Part shown: in pieces, positions 1 through 6,058 of the stretch
How the letters are laid out: each line of letters begins with the position of its first letter
Numbering within the stretch: the first letter of the stretch is position 1
NCBI GenBank assembly: GCA_030638625.1
Contig: DAOWEE010000296.1
Coordinates: 1-9,341, forward strand
Reading direction: 5' to 3'
Origin: Methanosarcinales archaeon
Lineage (GTDB): Archaea; Halobacteriota; Methanosarcinia; Methanosarcinales; Methanocomedenaceae
Length of the DNA stretch: 9,341 bases
The notes under the pieces: generated by a model
Database searches by the model: none
Seen by the model: only the letters and a program-made list of their open reading frames with translations
Told to the model about the DNA's origin: nothing
Translations under genes and position numbers: made by a program

Positions 1-690
1 GAAATCACCGAGAAAATGGAAGCAATGGGCAAGAAAAGCGAATTCGTGGCAGGACTGCGTATCACCGATGACGAGACCATGGAAATAGCCCGCATGGTAC
101 TGGTGGGTAATATCAACACCCGCATCGTATCGGCAATCGGTACCTATGGCGGTAAGGGACTAGGGCTCTCAGGCAAGGACGGCAGGCTAATCATGGCCAA
201 AAAGAAAGCCCTCCAGCGCGTCACTGTCGAGGGCAGGGAGCATGACGTAGACCTGGGCTGGGTAGGTGATGTGGAAGTCATCAATCCCGAGATACTATTA
301 ATAGCGGCAGAAAATGATTACATCCCGGTCGTTGCACCAATTGCAGTAGATGAGCAGGGCAACAGCCTGAACATCAATGCCGATACCGTGGCCGGTGACA
401 TAGCTGCAGCCATGCAGGCTAAGAAACTCATACTCATGACCGACGTGCCAGGTGTGCTGCAGGACCCAGCCGATGAATCCAGCCGCATCTCGCGCATACA
501 GTTAGAGAGTATCGAGGACATGATAGCGGACGGCACCATCGCCGGCGGGATGATACCCAAGGTCCGTTCGGCAGCCAGTGGTGTGGAAAAAGGTGTAGAA
601 AAAGTACATATCATCGACGGCAGCAAATCCCACAGCATACTGCTGGAACTTTTTACTGACCATGGGATAGGGACCATGATATACCATTGA
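1..690 (+). CDS. argB: Acetylglutamate kinase, 5' partial
   Basis: This enzyme phosphorylates N-acetyl-L-glutamate with ATP, the second step of arginine (ornithine) synthesis in the cytoplasm. The reading frame is open from base 1, so the gene begins before the window. The 229 visible residues correspond to the C-terminal three quarters of a roughly 290-residue protein of the amino acid kinase fold. Recognisable family stretches are the RITDDETMEIARMVLVGNIN segment, the GLSGKDG loop, GDVEVINPEIL, IPVVAPIAVDEQG, and the ATP-site region with NADTVAGDIAAAM and LTDVPGV-like LMTDVPGVL. The C-terminal GGMIPKV...A..GV segment is followed by a typical end in HGIGTMI. The glycine-rich N-terminal ATP-binding loop lies outside the window. 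The next gene has its own TATA-like element, so argB probably ends a transcript here. The assignment is firm; only the start is missing. Confidence 0.96.
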   Translation, partial: EITEKMEAMGKKSEFVAGLRITDDETMEIARMVLVGNINTRIVSAIGTYGGKGLGLSGKDGRLIMAKKKALQRVTVEGREHDVDLGWVGDVEVINPEILLIAAENDYIPVVAPIAVDEQGNSLNINADTVAGDIAAAMQAKKLILMTDVPGVLQDPADESSRISRIQLESIEDMIADGTIAGGMIPKVRSAASGVEKGVEKVHIIDGSKSHSILLELFTDHGIGTMIYH

Positions 691-717
691 AGGTGGTTGC
701 ACGTTTTTCAGTTAAGC

Positions 718-725
718 ATATAAAG
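718..725 (+). promoter_or_regulatory. TATA-box-like promoter element for the EMC6-like/ABCE1 pair
   Basis: The sequence ATATAAAG lies in an 82-base gap after argB. An archaeal start site about 25 bases downstream would fall near 747-750, giving a leader of about 25 bases that contains the GGAG ribosome binding site at 760-763. The match to the archaeal TATA consensus and the geometry are good, but the start site is predicted only. Confidence 0.5.
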
Positions 726-772
726 TATCCCAAGTCTATTAAGTCAAACTTTATTTTATGGAGTAACTACCG

Positions 773-1228
773 TTGAGCAAGAAGACCAAAGGTGCAAAGA
801 AAGGATTCTGGGAACGGGCCAAGGATTCAGCGGCCCAGCAGCAGGCATTGGCAGAGCGTGAGAAAGCTACAAAGCAAAAGGGAGTAGCTACTGCGGCCCC
901 GTCAAAACCATCTCCACCCGTGGAAAAGACACCAGAGGAGAGAAAAAAGCTCTATAAAGGCGGTATTATAAAAACAATGGTACCCGCTATTGTGGGGGCA
1001 GCTGCCGGGTTCATCAGTTTTTCAACCATGGGGGACGGCACCGAGTATCCCTGGTTTTCTATCATGGTCTTTGTATTAATTTTCTCGTACTATGCCCAGC
1101 GCATAGTGTATCCCTTAATAGGACTGGATTTGAAAGAGTTCGGTAAAAAGGACTGGTTCTATGTGGAATTTATTACCATAGATTTCTGGCTTGTGGTCTG
1201 GACACTGCTACTAAACCCATCCCTTTGA
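773..1228 (+). CDS. EMC6-like archaeal membrane protein
   Basis: This 151-residue protein has a charged, alanine-, lysine- and proline-rich N-terminal tail (residues 1-62) and then three hydrophobic segments at about 66-85, 94-116 and 129-148. The hydrophobic core, with AQRIVYPLIGLDLKEFGKKDW followed by a third helix ending in WTLLLN, resembles the archaeal EMC6-like family. Those proteins are related to subunit 6 of the eukaryotic ER membrane protein complex, which helps insert membrane proteins. The start is a TTG, supported by GGAG at 760-763 nine bases upstream. The nearby ATG at 758 is followed one codon later by a stop and cannot be used. ABCE1 follows after 22 bases in the same direction, so the two are probably co-transcribed. 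The family call comes from recalled family sequences; a role in insertion is inferred from the eukaryotic relative. Confidence 0.8.
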   Translation: MSKKTKGAKKGFWERAKDSAAQQQALAEREKATKQKGVATAAPSKPSPPVEKTPEERKKLYKGGIIKTMVPAIVGAAAGFISFSTMGDGTEYPWFSIMVFVLIFSYYAQRIVYPLIGLDLKEFGKKDWFYVEFITIDFWLVVWTLLLNPSL

Positions 1229-1250
1229 ACCATTTTGAGGTAAAATCTCT

Positions 1251-3029
1251 ATGAGGATAGCTATAGTTAACAAGGACAGGTGCCAGTTCAAGAAGTGCGG
1301 GCATGAATGCATAAATTTTTGTCCCAGAGTACGCACCGGCGACGAGACCGTAGTTATCGGTGAGGATGGCAAAGCCGTAATATCAGAAGAACTCTGTGTG
1401 GGTTGCGGTATATGTATCAAGAAATGTCCTTTTGATGCAATTATGATTATAGGGCTACCTGAAGAACTGGACAACCCGGTACACAGGTATGGAGCCAATG
1501 GATTTGCGCTGTACGGCCTGCCTACCCCGGTGAAGGGTAAAGTCACGGGTATCCTGGGTCCGAATGGGGTTGGAAAATCCACTACCGTGAATATCTTAAG
1601 CGGTATCATGATGCCCAATCTGGGCAAGGAAGACACTACATGGGACGAAGTGCTGGAGCTATATTCGGGTTCAGGCATGTATGAATATTTAAAAGCACTC
1701 TCCGAAGGCAATGTCAAAGCATCCCATAAACCACAGTATGTAGATAACATCCCAAAAGCAGTGAAAGGTAAAGTATCGCAGTTGCTCAATAAAGCCGATG
1801 AGCGGGGTATCATGGACGAACTGGCACCCAAACTTGAGATTGAGTATGTGTTGGACAGGGATATCAAAGACCTCTCAGGAGGCGAACTTCAAAGGGTTGC
1901 ACTGGCTGCATGTGTAAGCCGTGAAGCTGATTTCTATTTTATTGATGAAGTAAGTCCATATCTTGATATATACCAGCGCATCAATTCGGCACGCATCATT
2001 CAGGAACTGGCAGATACCAGTGCAGTGATGGTGATAGAGCACGACCTGGCCCTGTTGGACCAGCTGGCTGATACTGTTCATATTGCCTACGGCGTCCCTG
2101 CTGGCTACGGCGTAATCACCCAGCCAAAAGGGGTGAGGGTGGCCATCAACCAGTACCTGCATGGTTTTCTGGCGGAGGAGAACGTACGGTTGCGCATCGA
2201 TGCTATCAAGTTCGAGGAGCATCCACCACGGGAGAAAAAGGATATTCCCACCTTGCTTGAATTTAGTAGGTTCACCAAAAAATACGGTGATGACGGGTTC
2301 GAACTGGTGGTGGGAAGTGATACACTGGGCAGTGAGATAAAGAAGGGCGAAGTCATAGGTATTGTGGGACCCAACGGGATAGGTAAGTCCACTTTTGTCA
2401 AGATACTGGCTGGTGAGGAAACACCCACCACAGGCAGTCTTGAGACTGACCTTACCATAGCGTATAAACCCCAGTACCTGAAAGGTGATTATCCTGTAAA
2501 GGTACGGAACTTCCTGCGCGGTATCAATACTAAATTCGATACCAGTTATTACCAGACCGAGATAATCAATCCGCTACAGTTGGATGGCTTGATGGATAGG
2601 ATGCTGACTGAACTATCGGGCGGTGAACTACAGCGGGCTGCCATTGCGGCAACTCTTGGCAAGAATGCTGATTTGTATATTTTTGACGAGCCCAGTGCCC
2701 ACTTGGATGTGGAACAGCGTGCCCTGGCAACCAGGGTTATCCGCAGGTTTGCGGAGAACAATAACGTGACTGCCATGGTGGTTGATCATGATATTTATAT
2801 GATTGACATGCTGTCCGAGAGGCTTGTGGTATTTGAGGGACGTCCGGCAGTAAAGGGTGAGGTTCACGGTCCTTTTGATATGCGTGAGGGTATGAACTTG
2901 TTTTTGAAGAACCTGAATATTACATTCAGGCGGGATGATGAGACCAGAAGGCCCAGGGTAAACAAAGCTGGTTCCAAACTGGACAGGCAGCAGAAATCTA
3001 TGGGTGAATATTATTACGCATTAGAATAG
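1251..3029 (+). CDS. ABCE1 / RNase L inhibitor, ribosome recycling ATPase
   Basis: This cytoplasmic Fe-S twin ATPase splits terminated ribosomes into subunits together with aRF1/aPelota. All 592 residues match the family plan. The N-terminal double [4Fe-4S] domain has cysteines 11, 16, 20, 24 and 49, 52, 55, 59. NBD1 has Walker A GPNGVGKST (103-111), Q-loop Q162, signature LSGGELQR (208-215), Walker B ending D232-E233 and switch H264. A hinge with GYGVITQPKGVRVAIN follows. NBD2 has GPNGIGKST (373-381), a second LSGGELQR (455-462), Walker B FDEPSAHLD (478-486) and H513. The ATG start is preceded by GAGG at 1237-1240. One oddity is that NBD1 reads IDEVSPYLD, with valine where most family members have DEP; both catalytic glutamates are intact, so activity is expected. 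It follows the EMC6-like gene in a likely operon. Confidence 0.97.
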   Translation: MRIAIVNKDRCQFKKCGHECINFCPRVRTGDETVVIGEDGKAVISEELCVGCGICIKKCPFDAIMIIGLPEELDNPVHRYGANGFALYGLPTPVKGKVTGILGPNGVGKSTTVNILSGIMMPNLGKEDTTWDEVLELYSGSGMYEYLKALSEGNVKASHKPQYVDNIPKAVKGKVSQLLNKADERGIMDELAPKLEIEYVLDRDIKDLSGGELQRVALAACVSREADFYFIDEVSPYLDIYQRINSARIIQELADTSAVMVIEHDLALLDQLADTVHIAYGVPAGYGVITQPKGVRVAINQYLHGFLAEENVRLRIDAIKFEEHPPREKKDIPTLLEFSRFTKKYGDDGFELVVGSDTLGSEIKKGEVIGIVGPNGIGKSTFVKILAGEETPTTGSLETDLTIAYKPQYLKGDYPVKVRNFLRGINTKFDTSYYQTEIINPLQLDGLMDRMLTELSGGELQRAAIAATLGKNADLYIFDEPSAHLDVEQRALATRVIRRFAENNNVTAMVVDHDIYMIDMLSERLVVFEGRPAVKGEVHGPFDMREGMNLFLKNLNITFRRDDETRRPRVNKAGSKLDRQQKSMGEYYYALE

Positions 3030-3085
3030 AATTTGAGTAGCATTTAATTTGAATTCATGGTGTTGGATAAATTTAAATAACAAGA

Positions 3086-3093
3086 TTTATATA
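3086..3093 (+). promoter_or_regulatory. TATA-box-like element upstream of the small two-helix protein
   Basis: TTTATATA lies in the 94-base AT-rich gap after ABCE1. A start site about 25 bases downstream would fall near 3114-3118, giving a very short leader before the TTG at 3124. No clear terminator is visible for ABCE1 in the same gap. Confidence 0.45.
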
Positions 3094-3123
3094 AGAAATT
3101 CTTGATAACAAGCGTGGTGAGTA

Positions 3124-3381
3124 TTGTTGGACTCAAAGGAAATAAAATTTATATTGTCAGTAATACTTCAAATTCCAGTATGGCTAACAGGTGTGTACTG
3201 GGGTATATACTGGATGTTCAATTGGATATTAGGTGCTGATGCACATCCGGGAGAATCCGGGTTAACCATGGTAGGAGGCACAGTTATATGTGCGCTACTG
3301 GTTTACGCTATTATATGGTTCACATATGGTTTTCTGGCATATTCATTCAACCTGCCAAAACCATTTTGTAAAAAAACTTAA
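3124..3381 (+). CDS. Small two-helix membrane protein, unrecognised
   Basis: I do not recognise this 85-residue protein. It has two hydrophobic segments, about 8-37 and 48-75, joined by a short polar loop containing DAHPGESG. The first helix is rich in aromatics (W20, Y25, W26, Y29, W30, W34), which suggests an interfacial or partner-contacting helix. Its only histidine is H41 in the loop, so it has no intramembrane histidine pair for heme b. The start is a TTG at 3124, with a second TTG at 3127. The GGTGA at 3116-3120 fits either, and no in-frame ATG exists near the front. Its position just before two cytochrome genes suggests a role with them, but the 9-heme cytochrome also has its own TATA-like element. 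It is more likely a real gene than a chance frame, because it is hydrophobic throughout and has both a promoter and a binding site. Confidence 0.7.
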   Translation: MLDSKEIKFILSVILQIPVWLTGVYWGIYWMFNWILGADAHPGESGLTMVGGTVICALLVYAIIWFTYGFLAYSFNLPKPFCKKT

Positions 3382-3410
3382 TAATCATATTATGAGAGCT
3401 AATTAAAAAA

Positions 3411-3420
3411 AATATAAAAT
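3411..3420 (+). promoter_or_regulatory. TATA-box-like promoter element for the cytochrome genes
   Basis: AATATAAAAT follows an A-rich stretch in the 83-base gap before the 9-heme cytochrome. A start site about 25 bases downstream would be near 3441, leaving a leader of about 24 bases that holds the GAGGG binding site at 3453-3457. It probably drives both cytochrome genes and the small membrane gene that follows them. Confidence 0.5.
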
Positions 3421-3464
3421 AACGGGTCATATAGTCAGGTATAATAAAACATGAGGGCAAGGGT

Positions 3465-4106
3465 ATGAGTCTAAGAAAGCTGATTCCGGGTGCGTTAACT
3501 ATACTAACGTTGGTATTTTTTGCAGTAGGGTTGATTACTTCCATGACAACAACCCTGATTATTGAAGAGGATTGTAATACATGTCATCAGGGCAGGGAAT
3601 TGTCTGAGGAAGCGGCAAGTATCCATGTTGCTGGTGGTCTTGAAAATCGGGACTGCACTAATTGTCATGAAAGTATTGAAATCTCGCATAGCGGTTTTGA
3701 ACTTGAAGATTGTGACCATTGTCATAGTAGTGATAGGGGTGCAGCAATGGCTTATACCAAATGTAGTAGTTGCCATGCAAAGGATCCTCATGCGGAAAAG
3801 ATGTCAACCAATGATTGTATGGTCTGTCATTCATCATGTTCAACATGCCATAATGTGGGAAAACCCACACTTGCTGAGGGTAGGCATGACAGTCTGCAAT
3901 GCGAAGGTTGCCATATATATCACCTGTACAAGCCTGCATGTACAAGCTGCCACATGGATGTGGTGGGGTTACATGAGAACATTACCGATATTGGTTACAG
4001 TACCCAGACATGTATTTCATGCCATGGGCCGGCGCATGATCATACCGTTGCCCAGATTGGGGAAAATGTACAGCGTGAATATGTCTGGCATTATATGGAA
4101 GATTAG
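3465..4106 (+). CDS. Membrane-anchored 9-heme c-type cytochrome
   Basis: This 213-residue protein has a short basic N-terminus (MSLRK), one hydrophobic segment at about 6-33, and then an outward-facing domain with nine CxxCH heme-binding motifs. The motifs start at C37, C64, C83, C100, C118, C125, C146, C159 and C183. There is about one heme per 24 residues, typical of electron-wire cytochromes with little other structure. Hemes 5 and 6 are separated by only two residues (CMVCHSSCSTCH). Residues 140-163 carry the motif [KR]H-x4-CxxCH-xx-H-x5-CxxCH, which recurs three times in the next gene. The hydrophobic segment could be a signal peptide or a retained anchor; no lipobox or clear cleavage site stands out. 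The ATG start has GAGGG seven bases upstream, and another ATG at 3451 is closed by a stop. The electron donor and acceptor cannot be read from the sequence. Confidence 0.9.
   Translation: MSLRKLIPGALTILTLVFFAVGLITSMTTTLIIEEDCNTCHQGRELSEEAASIHVAGGLENRDCTNCHESIEISHSGFELEDCDHCHSSDRGAAMAYTKCSSCHAKDPHAEKMSTNDCMVCHSSCSTCHNVGKPTLAEGRHDSLQCEGCHIYHLYKPACTSCHMDVVGLHENITDIGYSTQTCISCHGPAHDHTVAQIGENVQREYVWHYMED
3882..3953 (+). repeat. Single copy of the shared heme-pair motif in the 9-heme cytochrome
   Basis: Residues 140-163 of the 9-heme cytochrome fit [KR]H-x4-CxxCH-xx-H-x5-CxxCH exactly. The second heme cysteine lies 13 residues after the first, the same spacing as in all three copies of the neighbouring 16-heme protein. 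Confidence 0.75.
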
Positions 4107-4132
4107 GTAAAAGCGCGTGTGGTGAATTATTT

Positions 4133-5236
4133 ATGGTTGATATGAGAAAGTTAATTGTTACAATTATAATGCTGGTTTTTGTTTTAGTTGCAGTTGTGGT
4201 GTTCATTGATGCGTCTAATTATGTAAGAGACAACCATTTTTGCATGGTATGCCATGAAAAAGAATATGATTCTTATAATAATCCTGGCGATTCCCTGGAT
4301 TATGCCCATTCCCATTATGAAGTTTCATGTGCTGGATGTCATGAGGGACATGACCATGTAGCATATACAGCCCTTTTGACTAAAATGATGGTTCTCGATG
4401 TGCTTGGAACACACCCTCCTGAATCTAAAGAGGATACGGAACTGGAGAATATAGAGCGGTGTCTGGTATGCCATGAGAATTATAAAATATTGTTGGCTGA
4501 CCGCCTGCTTGACCCACATGCCAATGTAAGTGATTGTGGAGCATGCCATTCCAGTCATACCAGAGGTATGAGTGAAGAAACATGTGCTTCTTGCCACCCA
4601 GTCCCCTTCAGATCGTTGGAAGAGGAGGGCGGTAAACATTCCAAGAAAGGATGCGAATTCTGTCACCCATCCCATGGTTATATCATGGAATGTGTGCAGT
4701 GTCATGGTGTATTCCACCAGGGTGTATTCGTGGATTGTAAAGAATGCCACAGCGATGCTCACAGACCTGCGGATATAGAATTCACAGACGTGGCTATAGA
4801 GAGAAGTCTGTGTATCAAATGTCATTACAATGTTAATGTAACCTTTAATGTCCAACCATCGAAACACTCTAATCTGGACTGTATAATGTGTCATCCATCC
4901 CACGGCCAGAAACAGCAGTGTTCCAAGTGCCACAGGCCACACGGAGAGGAATCGACCCAGGCAGATTGTTTTAGTTGCCACAAAGGTCACACTCCAAGGG
5001 ACGTAAAATACTCAGGCAGTACGCCTGCTACATTGTGCCTTGAGTGTCACGAGCAGACAGGAAACAAATTATTGGACAGCAATACTAGACATGCTCAGAT
5101 GGAATGTGTCAAGTGCCACCCGAACCATGCCCAGGTTCCAAGTTGCATGGACTGTCACGGGACGCCGCATACCAGTACGACCACAGATTGCGAAAGATGT
5201 CACATTTCAGCACATGAATTGTGGATTAAAGATTGA
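4133..5236 (+). CDS. Membrane-anchored 16-heme c-type cytochrome with NapC/NirT-like N-terminus
   Basis: This 367-residue protein has one N-terminal helix (about 7-25) and then 16 CxxCH motifs starting at C37, 66, 110, 135, 151, 174, 187, 202, 227, 250, 263, 279, 302, 325, 338 and 353. The first 95 residues (anchor, FCMVCHE, a tyrosine- and histidine-rich linker, then VSCAGCHE and a short hydrophobic stretch) resemble the NapC/NirT/NrfH quinol dehydrogenase family, though those normally have about four hemes. Residues 168-361 consist of a tandem four-heme module. Hemes should lie outside the membrane, attached after export. The ATG has GGTGA seven bases upstream. It lies 26 bases after the 9-heme gene, so the two are very likely one transcript. 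Oxidation of a quinol or methanophenazine is inferred from the N-terminal resemblance. The C-terminal array looks like an electron-conducting extension, with no catalytic heme site evident. Confidence 0.9.
   Translation: MVDMRKLIVTIIMLVFVLVAVVVFIDASNYVRDNHFCMVCHEKEYDSYNNPGDSLDYAHSHYEVSCAGCHEGHDHVAYTALLTKMMVLDVLGTHPPESKEDTELENIERCLVCHENYKILLADRLLDPHANVSDCGACHSSHTRGMSEETCASCHPVPFRSLEEEGGKHSKKGCEFCHPSHGYIMECVQCHGVFHQGVFVDCKECHSDAHRPADIEFTDVAIERSLCIKCHYNVNVTFNVQPSKHSNLDCIMCHPSHGQKQQCSKCHRPHGEESTQADCFSCHKGHTPRDVKYSGSTPATLCLECHEQTGNKLLDSNTRHAQMECVKCHPNHAQVPSCMDCHGTPHTSTTTDCERCHISAHELWIKD
4634..5215 (+). repeat. Tandem four-heme protein module, about 2.75 copies
   Basis: In the 16-heme cytochrome, residues 168-243, 244-318 and 319-361 are successive copies of one module. 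Heme cysteine spacings are 13, 15, 25, 23, then 13, 16, 23, 23, then 13, 15, where the protein ends and lacks the fourth heme. Each copy opens with [KR]H-x4-CxxCH-P-[SN]-H-x5-CxxCH. The extra histidine five residues before the first cysteine is a plausible axial ligand. The DNA itself has diverged, so the duplication is old. Confidence 0.8.
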
Positions 5237-5248
5237 GGAGAATTGAAA

Positions 5249-5488
5249 ATGATACCTGATATATTAAAATCTGACGTGATTTTGTATTACGTGGCTGCAT
5301 TCCTGGGCATTATTGCCGTGACAATGTTGCTGATATTTATTCCCTTTAAGTCAGTGGCAACTCTGATGATGATGGTATCCGGATTAGGGATATTGGGCTT
5401 AGGGTTAATGATATTGTGTTTAGCAATCGTGTGGGATTTAAAAAGGAAGTATCTTGATAAGGATCACGCTTCTGTCCATAGCGATTGA
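5249..5488 (+). CDS. Small two-helix membrane protein after the cytochromes, unrecognised
   Basis: This is a 79-residue protein of unknown family with two strongly hydrophobic segments (about 11-31 and 37-62) and a short charged tail (DLKRKYLDKDH). Methionines and glycines are frequent in the second helix. The only histidines are in the C-terminal tail, so it is not a heme b protein. I chose the ATG at 5249 because GAGGAG at 5235-5240 lies eight bases before it. A TTG at 5243 would add two residues but sits only two bases from the same site. The binding site overlaps the TGA of the 16-heme cytochrome, which implies co-transcription and possibly coupled translation. By position it is a candidate partner or assembly subunit for the cytochromes. 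Nothing in its sequence proves this. Confidence 0.8.
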   Translation: MIPDILKSDVILYYVAAFLGIIAVTMLLIFIPFKSVATLMMMVSGLGILGLGLMILCLAIVWDLKRKYLDKDHASVHSD

Positions 5489-5506
5489 TTCCACACACAG
5501 AATCTG

Positions 5507-5794
5507 TTAAAACATGAGTTCCAGTGCTGCCTGTCCGGTTATTCCCTCTTGAATTCCTAAGTTTTCGGCGGCCGTTGTGGTTTCTACCACAGTGGCTGCC
5601 AATACGTCATCAAAACTATCTACACCCGTTACCTTTACGGCCACATCACCGAGCCGCTGGGCTGTATCAATGTTCAGGTATCCGCACATGACAAAACCTT
5701 TTGGTGCCTTTATGACCAGCAATGGAGCATGTTCCATATCCAGTTTAAGTCCCAAAGCGGTACCGTTTTCAAGTTCAATGGGTTCGATGAGCAT
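5507..5794 (-). CDS. DUF1805 (YunC-like) family protein
   Basis: This 95-residue soluble protein resembles Bacillus YunC and its archaeal relatives (DUF1805), whose biochemical role I do not know to be established. The family pattern is visible throughout. Residues 23-30 form a strand (APLLVIKA), followed by the GFVMCGYL segment with a conserved cysteine at 37. An ADxVxGV-like stretch (VAVKVTGVDSFDDVL) leads to a C-terminal AAENLGIQEGITGQAAL that matches the family ending. Length is normal for the family. It starts two bases after the stop of the zinc-ribbon gene and lacks a good binding site of its own, which suggests translational coupling. It converges on the small membrane gene with an 18-base gap that shows no obvious T-rich terminator on either strand. 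Confidence 0.88.
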   Translation of the reverse strand: MLIEPIELENGTALGLKLDMEHAPLLVIKAPKGFVMCGYLNIDTAQRLGDVAVKVTGVDSFDDVLAATVVETTTAAENLGIQEGITGQAALELMF

Positions 5795-5796
5795 AT

Positions 5797-5955
5797 TTAA
5801 TCTGTCTTCTTAAGGTCAGTGGACTGGCAGGTTGGGCAGGATAGTTTTGAGCCCATGCCCTTGAATTTATTACCACATGCATTACACTCATATCCTGACA
5901 TAGCAGTGCCGCTCATGTCAACACTATCAGCAGTACTCGAATCAACGAAACACAT
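5797..5955 (-). CDS. Small zinc-ribbon protein, 52 residues
   Basis: This short gene reads MCFVDSSTADSVDMSG at its start. A compact zinc ribbon follows, with CNAC at 24-27 and CPTC at 40-43, and a lysine-containing tail. The four cysteines in two CxxC knuckles 12 residues apart are a classic structural zinc site, as in rubredoxin-like or nucleic-acid-binding ribbons. There is no other domain. A GAGGT binding site at 5967-5963, seven bases before the ATG, supports this start. A TATA-like element at about 6000-5991 lies at the right distance. It ends two bases before the DUF1805 gene, so the two form a small operon and may work together. The binding partner or target is unknown. Confidence 0.85.
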   Translation of the reverse strand: MCFVDSSTADSVDMSGTAMSGYECNACGNKFKGMGSKLSCPTCQSTDLKKTD

Positions 5956-5990
5956 ATTAATTACCTCAATTAACAGAATTCTATTATAGG

Positions 5991-6000
5991 TTATAAAATT
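5991..6000 (-). promoter_or_regulatory. TATA-box-like element for the zinc-ribbon/DUF1805 pair
   Basis: Read on the minus strand this is AATTTTATAA. A start site about 25 bases on would be near 5970, just ahead of the GAGGT binding site at 5967-5963. It shares a 103-base divergent region with the promoter of the SPOUT methyltransferase gene. Confidence 0.4.
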
Positions 6001-6020
6001 ACTGTCTGCGTGCCAAACAC

Positions 6021-6028
6021 TTATATAT
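6021..6028 (+). promoter_or_regulatory. TATA-box-like promoter element for the SPOUT-ribosomal protein transcript
   Basis: TTATATAT is followed by an expected start site near 6050, which would leave a leader of about nine bases before the ATG at 6059. Only a weak GGA-type site is present in that stretch, so the first gene may be translated as a leaderless or nearly leaderless message. Confidence 0.55.
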
Positions 6029-6058
6029 CCCTACTGTTATCATAACCGGAAAGTATAG

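Noticed and set aside
703..709. A short T run after argB as a terminator.
   Set aside because: Archaeal termination can use T-rich stretches, but five Ts in a row are too weak to annotate without transcript data.
1211..1867. A 218-codon open frame on the minus strand opposite ABCE1.
   Set aside because: It is rich in serine and proline with no family likeness and lies wholly opposite a certain gene; it is a codon-usage shadow.
3381..3393. A short palindrome (ATAAT, three bases, ATTAT) after the first small membrane gene, considered as a terminator or operator.
   Set aside because: A five-base AT-only stem is expected by chance in such AT-rich DNA, and no T tract follows.
3562..4110. A 182-codon plus-strand frame overlapping the 9-heme cytochrome in another frame.
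   Set aside because: The nine regularly placed CxxCH motifs establish the other frame; this one is valine- and isoleucine-rich noise caused by the same codons shifted.
4325..4990. A 221-codon open frame on the minus strand opposite the 16-heme cytochrome.
   Set aside because: It arises from the complement of the repeated cysteine and histidine codons; there is no binding site or recognisable domain.
3124..5488. The cytochrome cassette as a recently acquired mobile island.
   Set aside because: No integrase, insertion sequence, tRNA, direct repeats or obvious change in codon style was seen at its edges.
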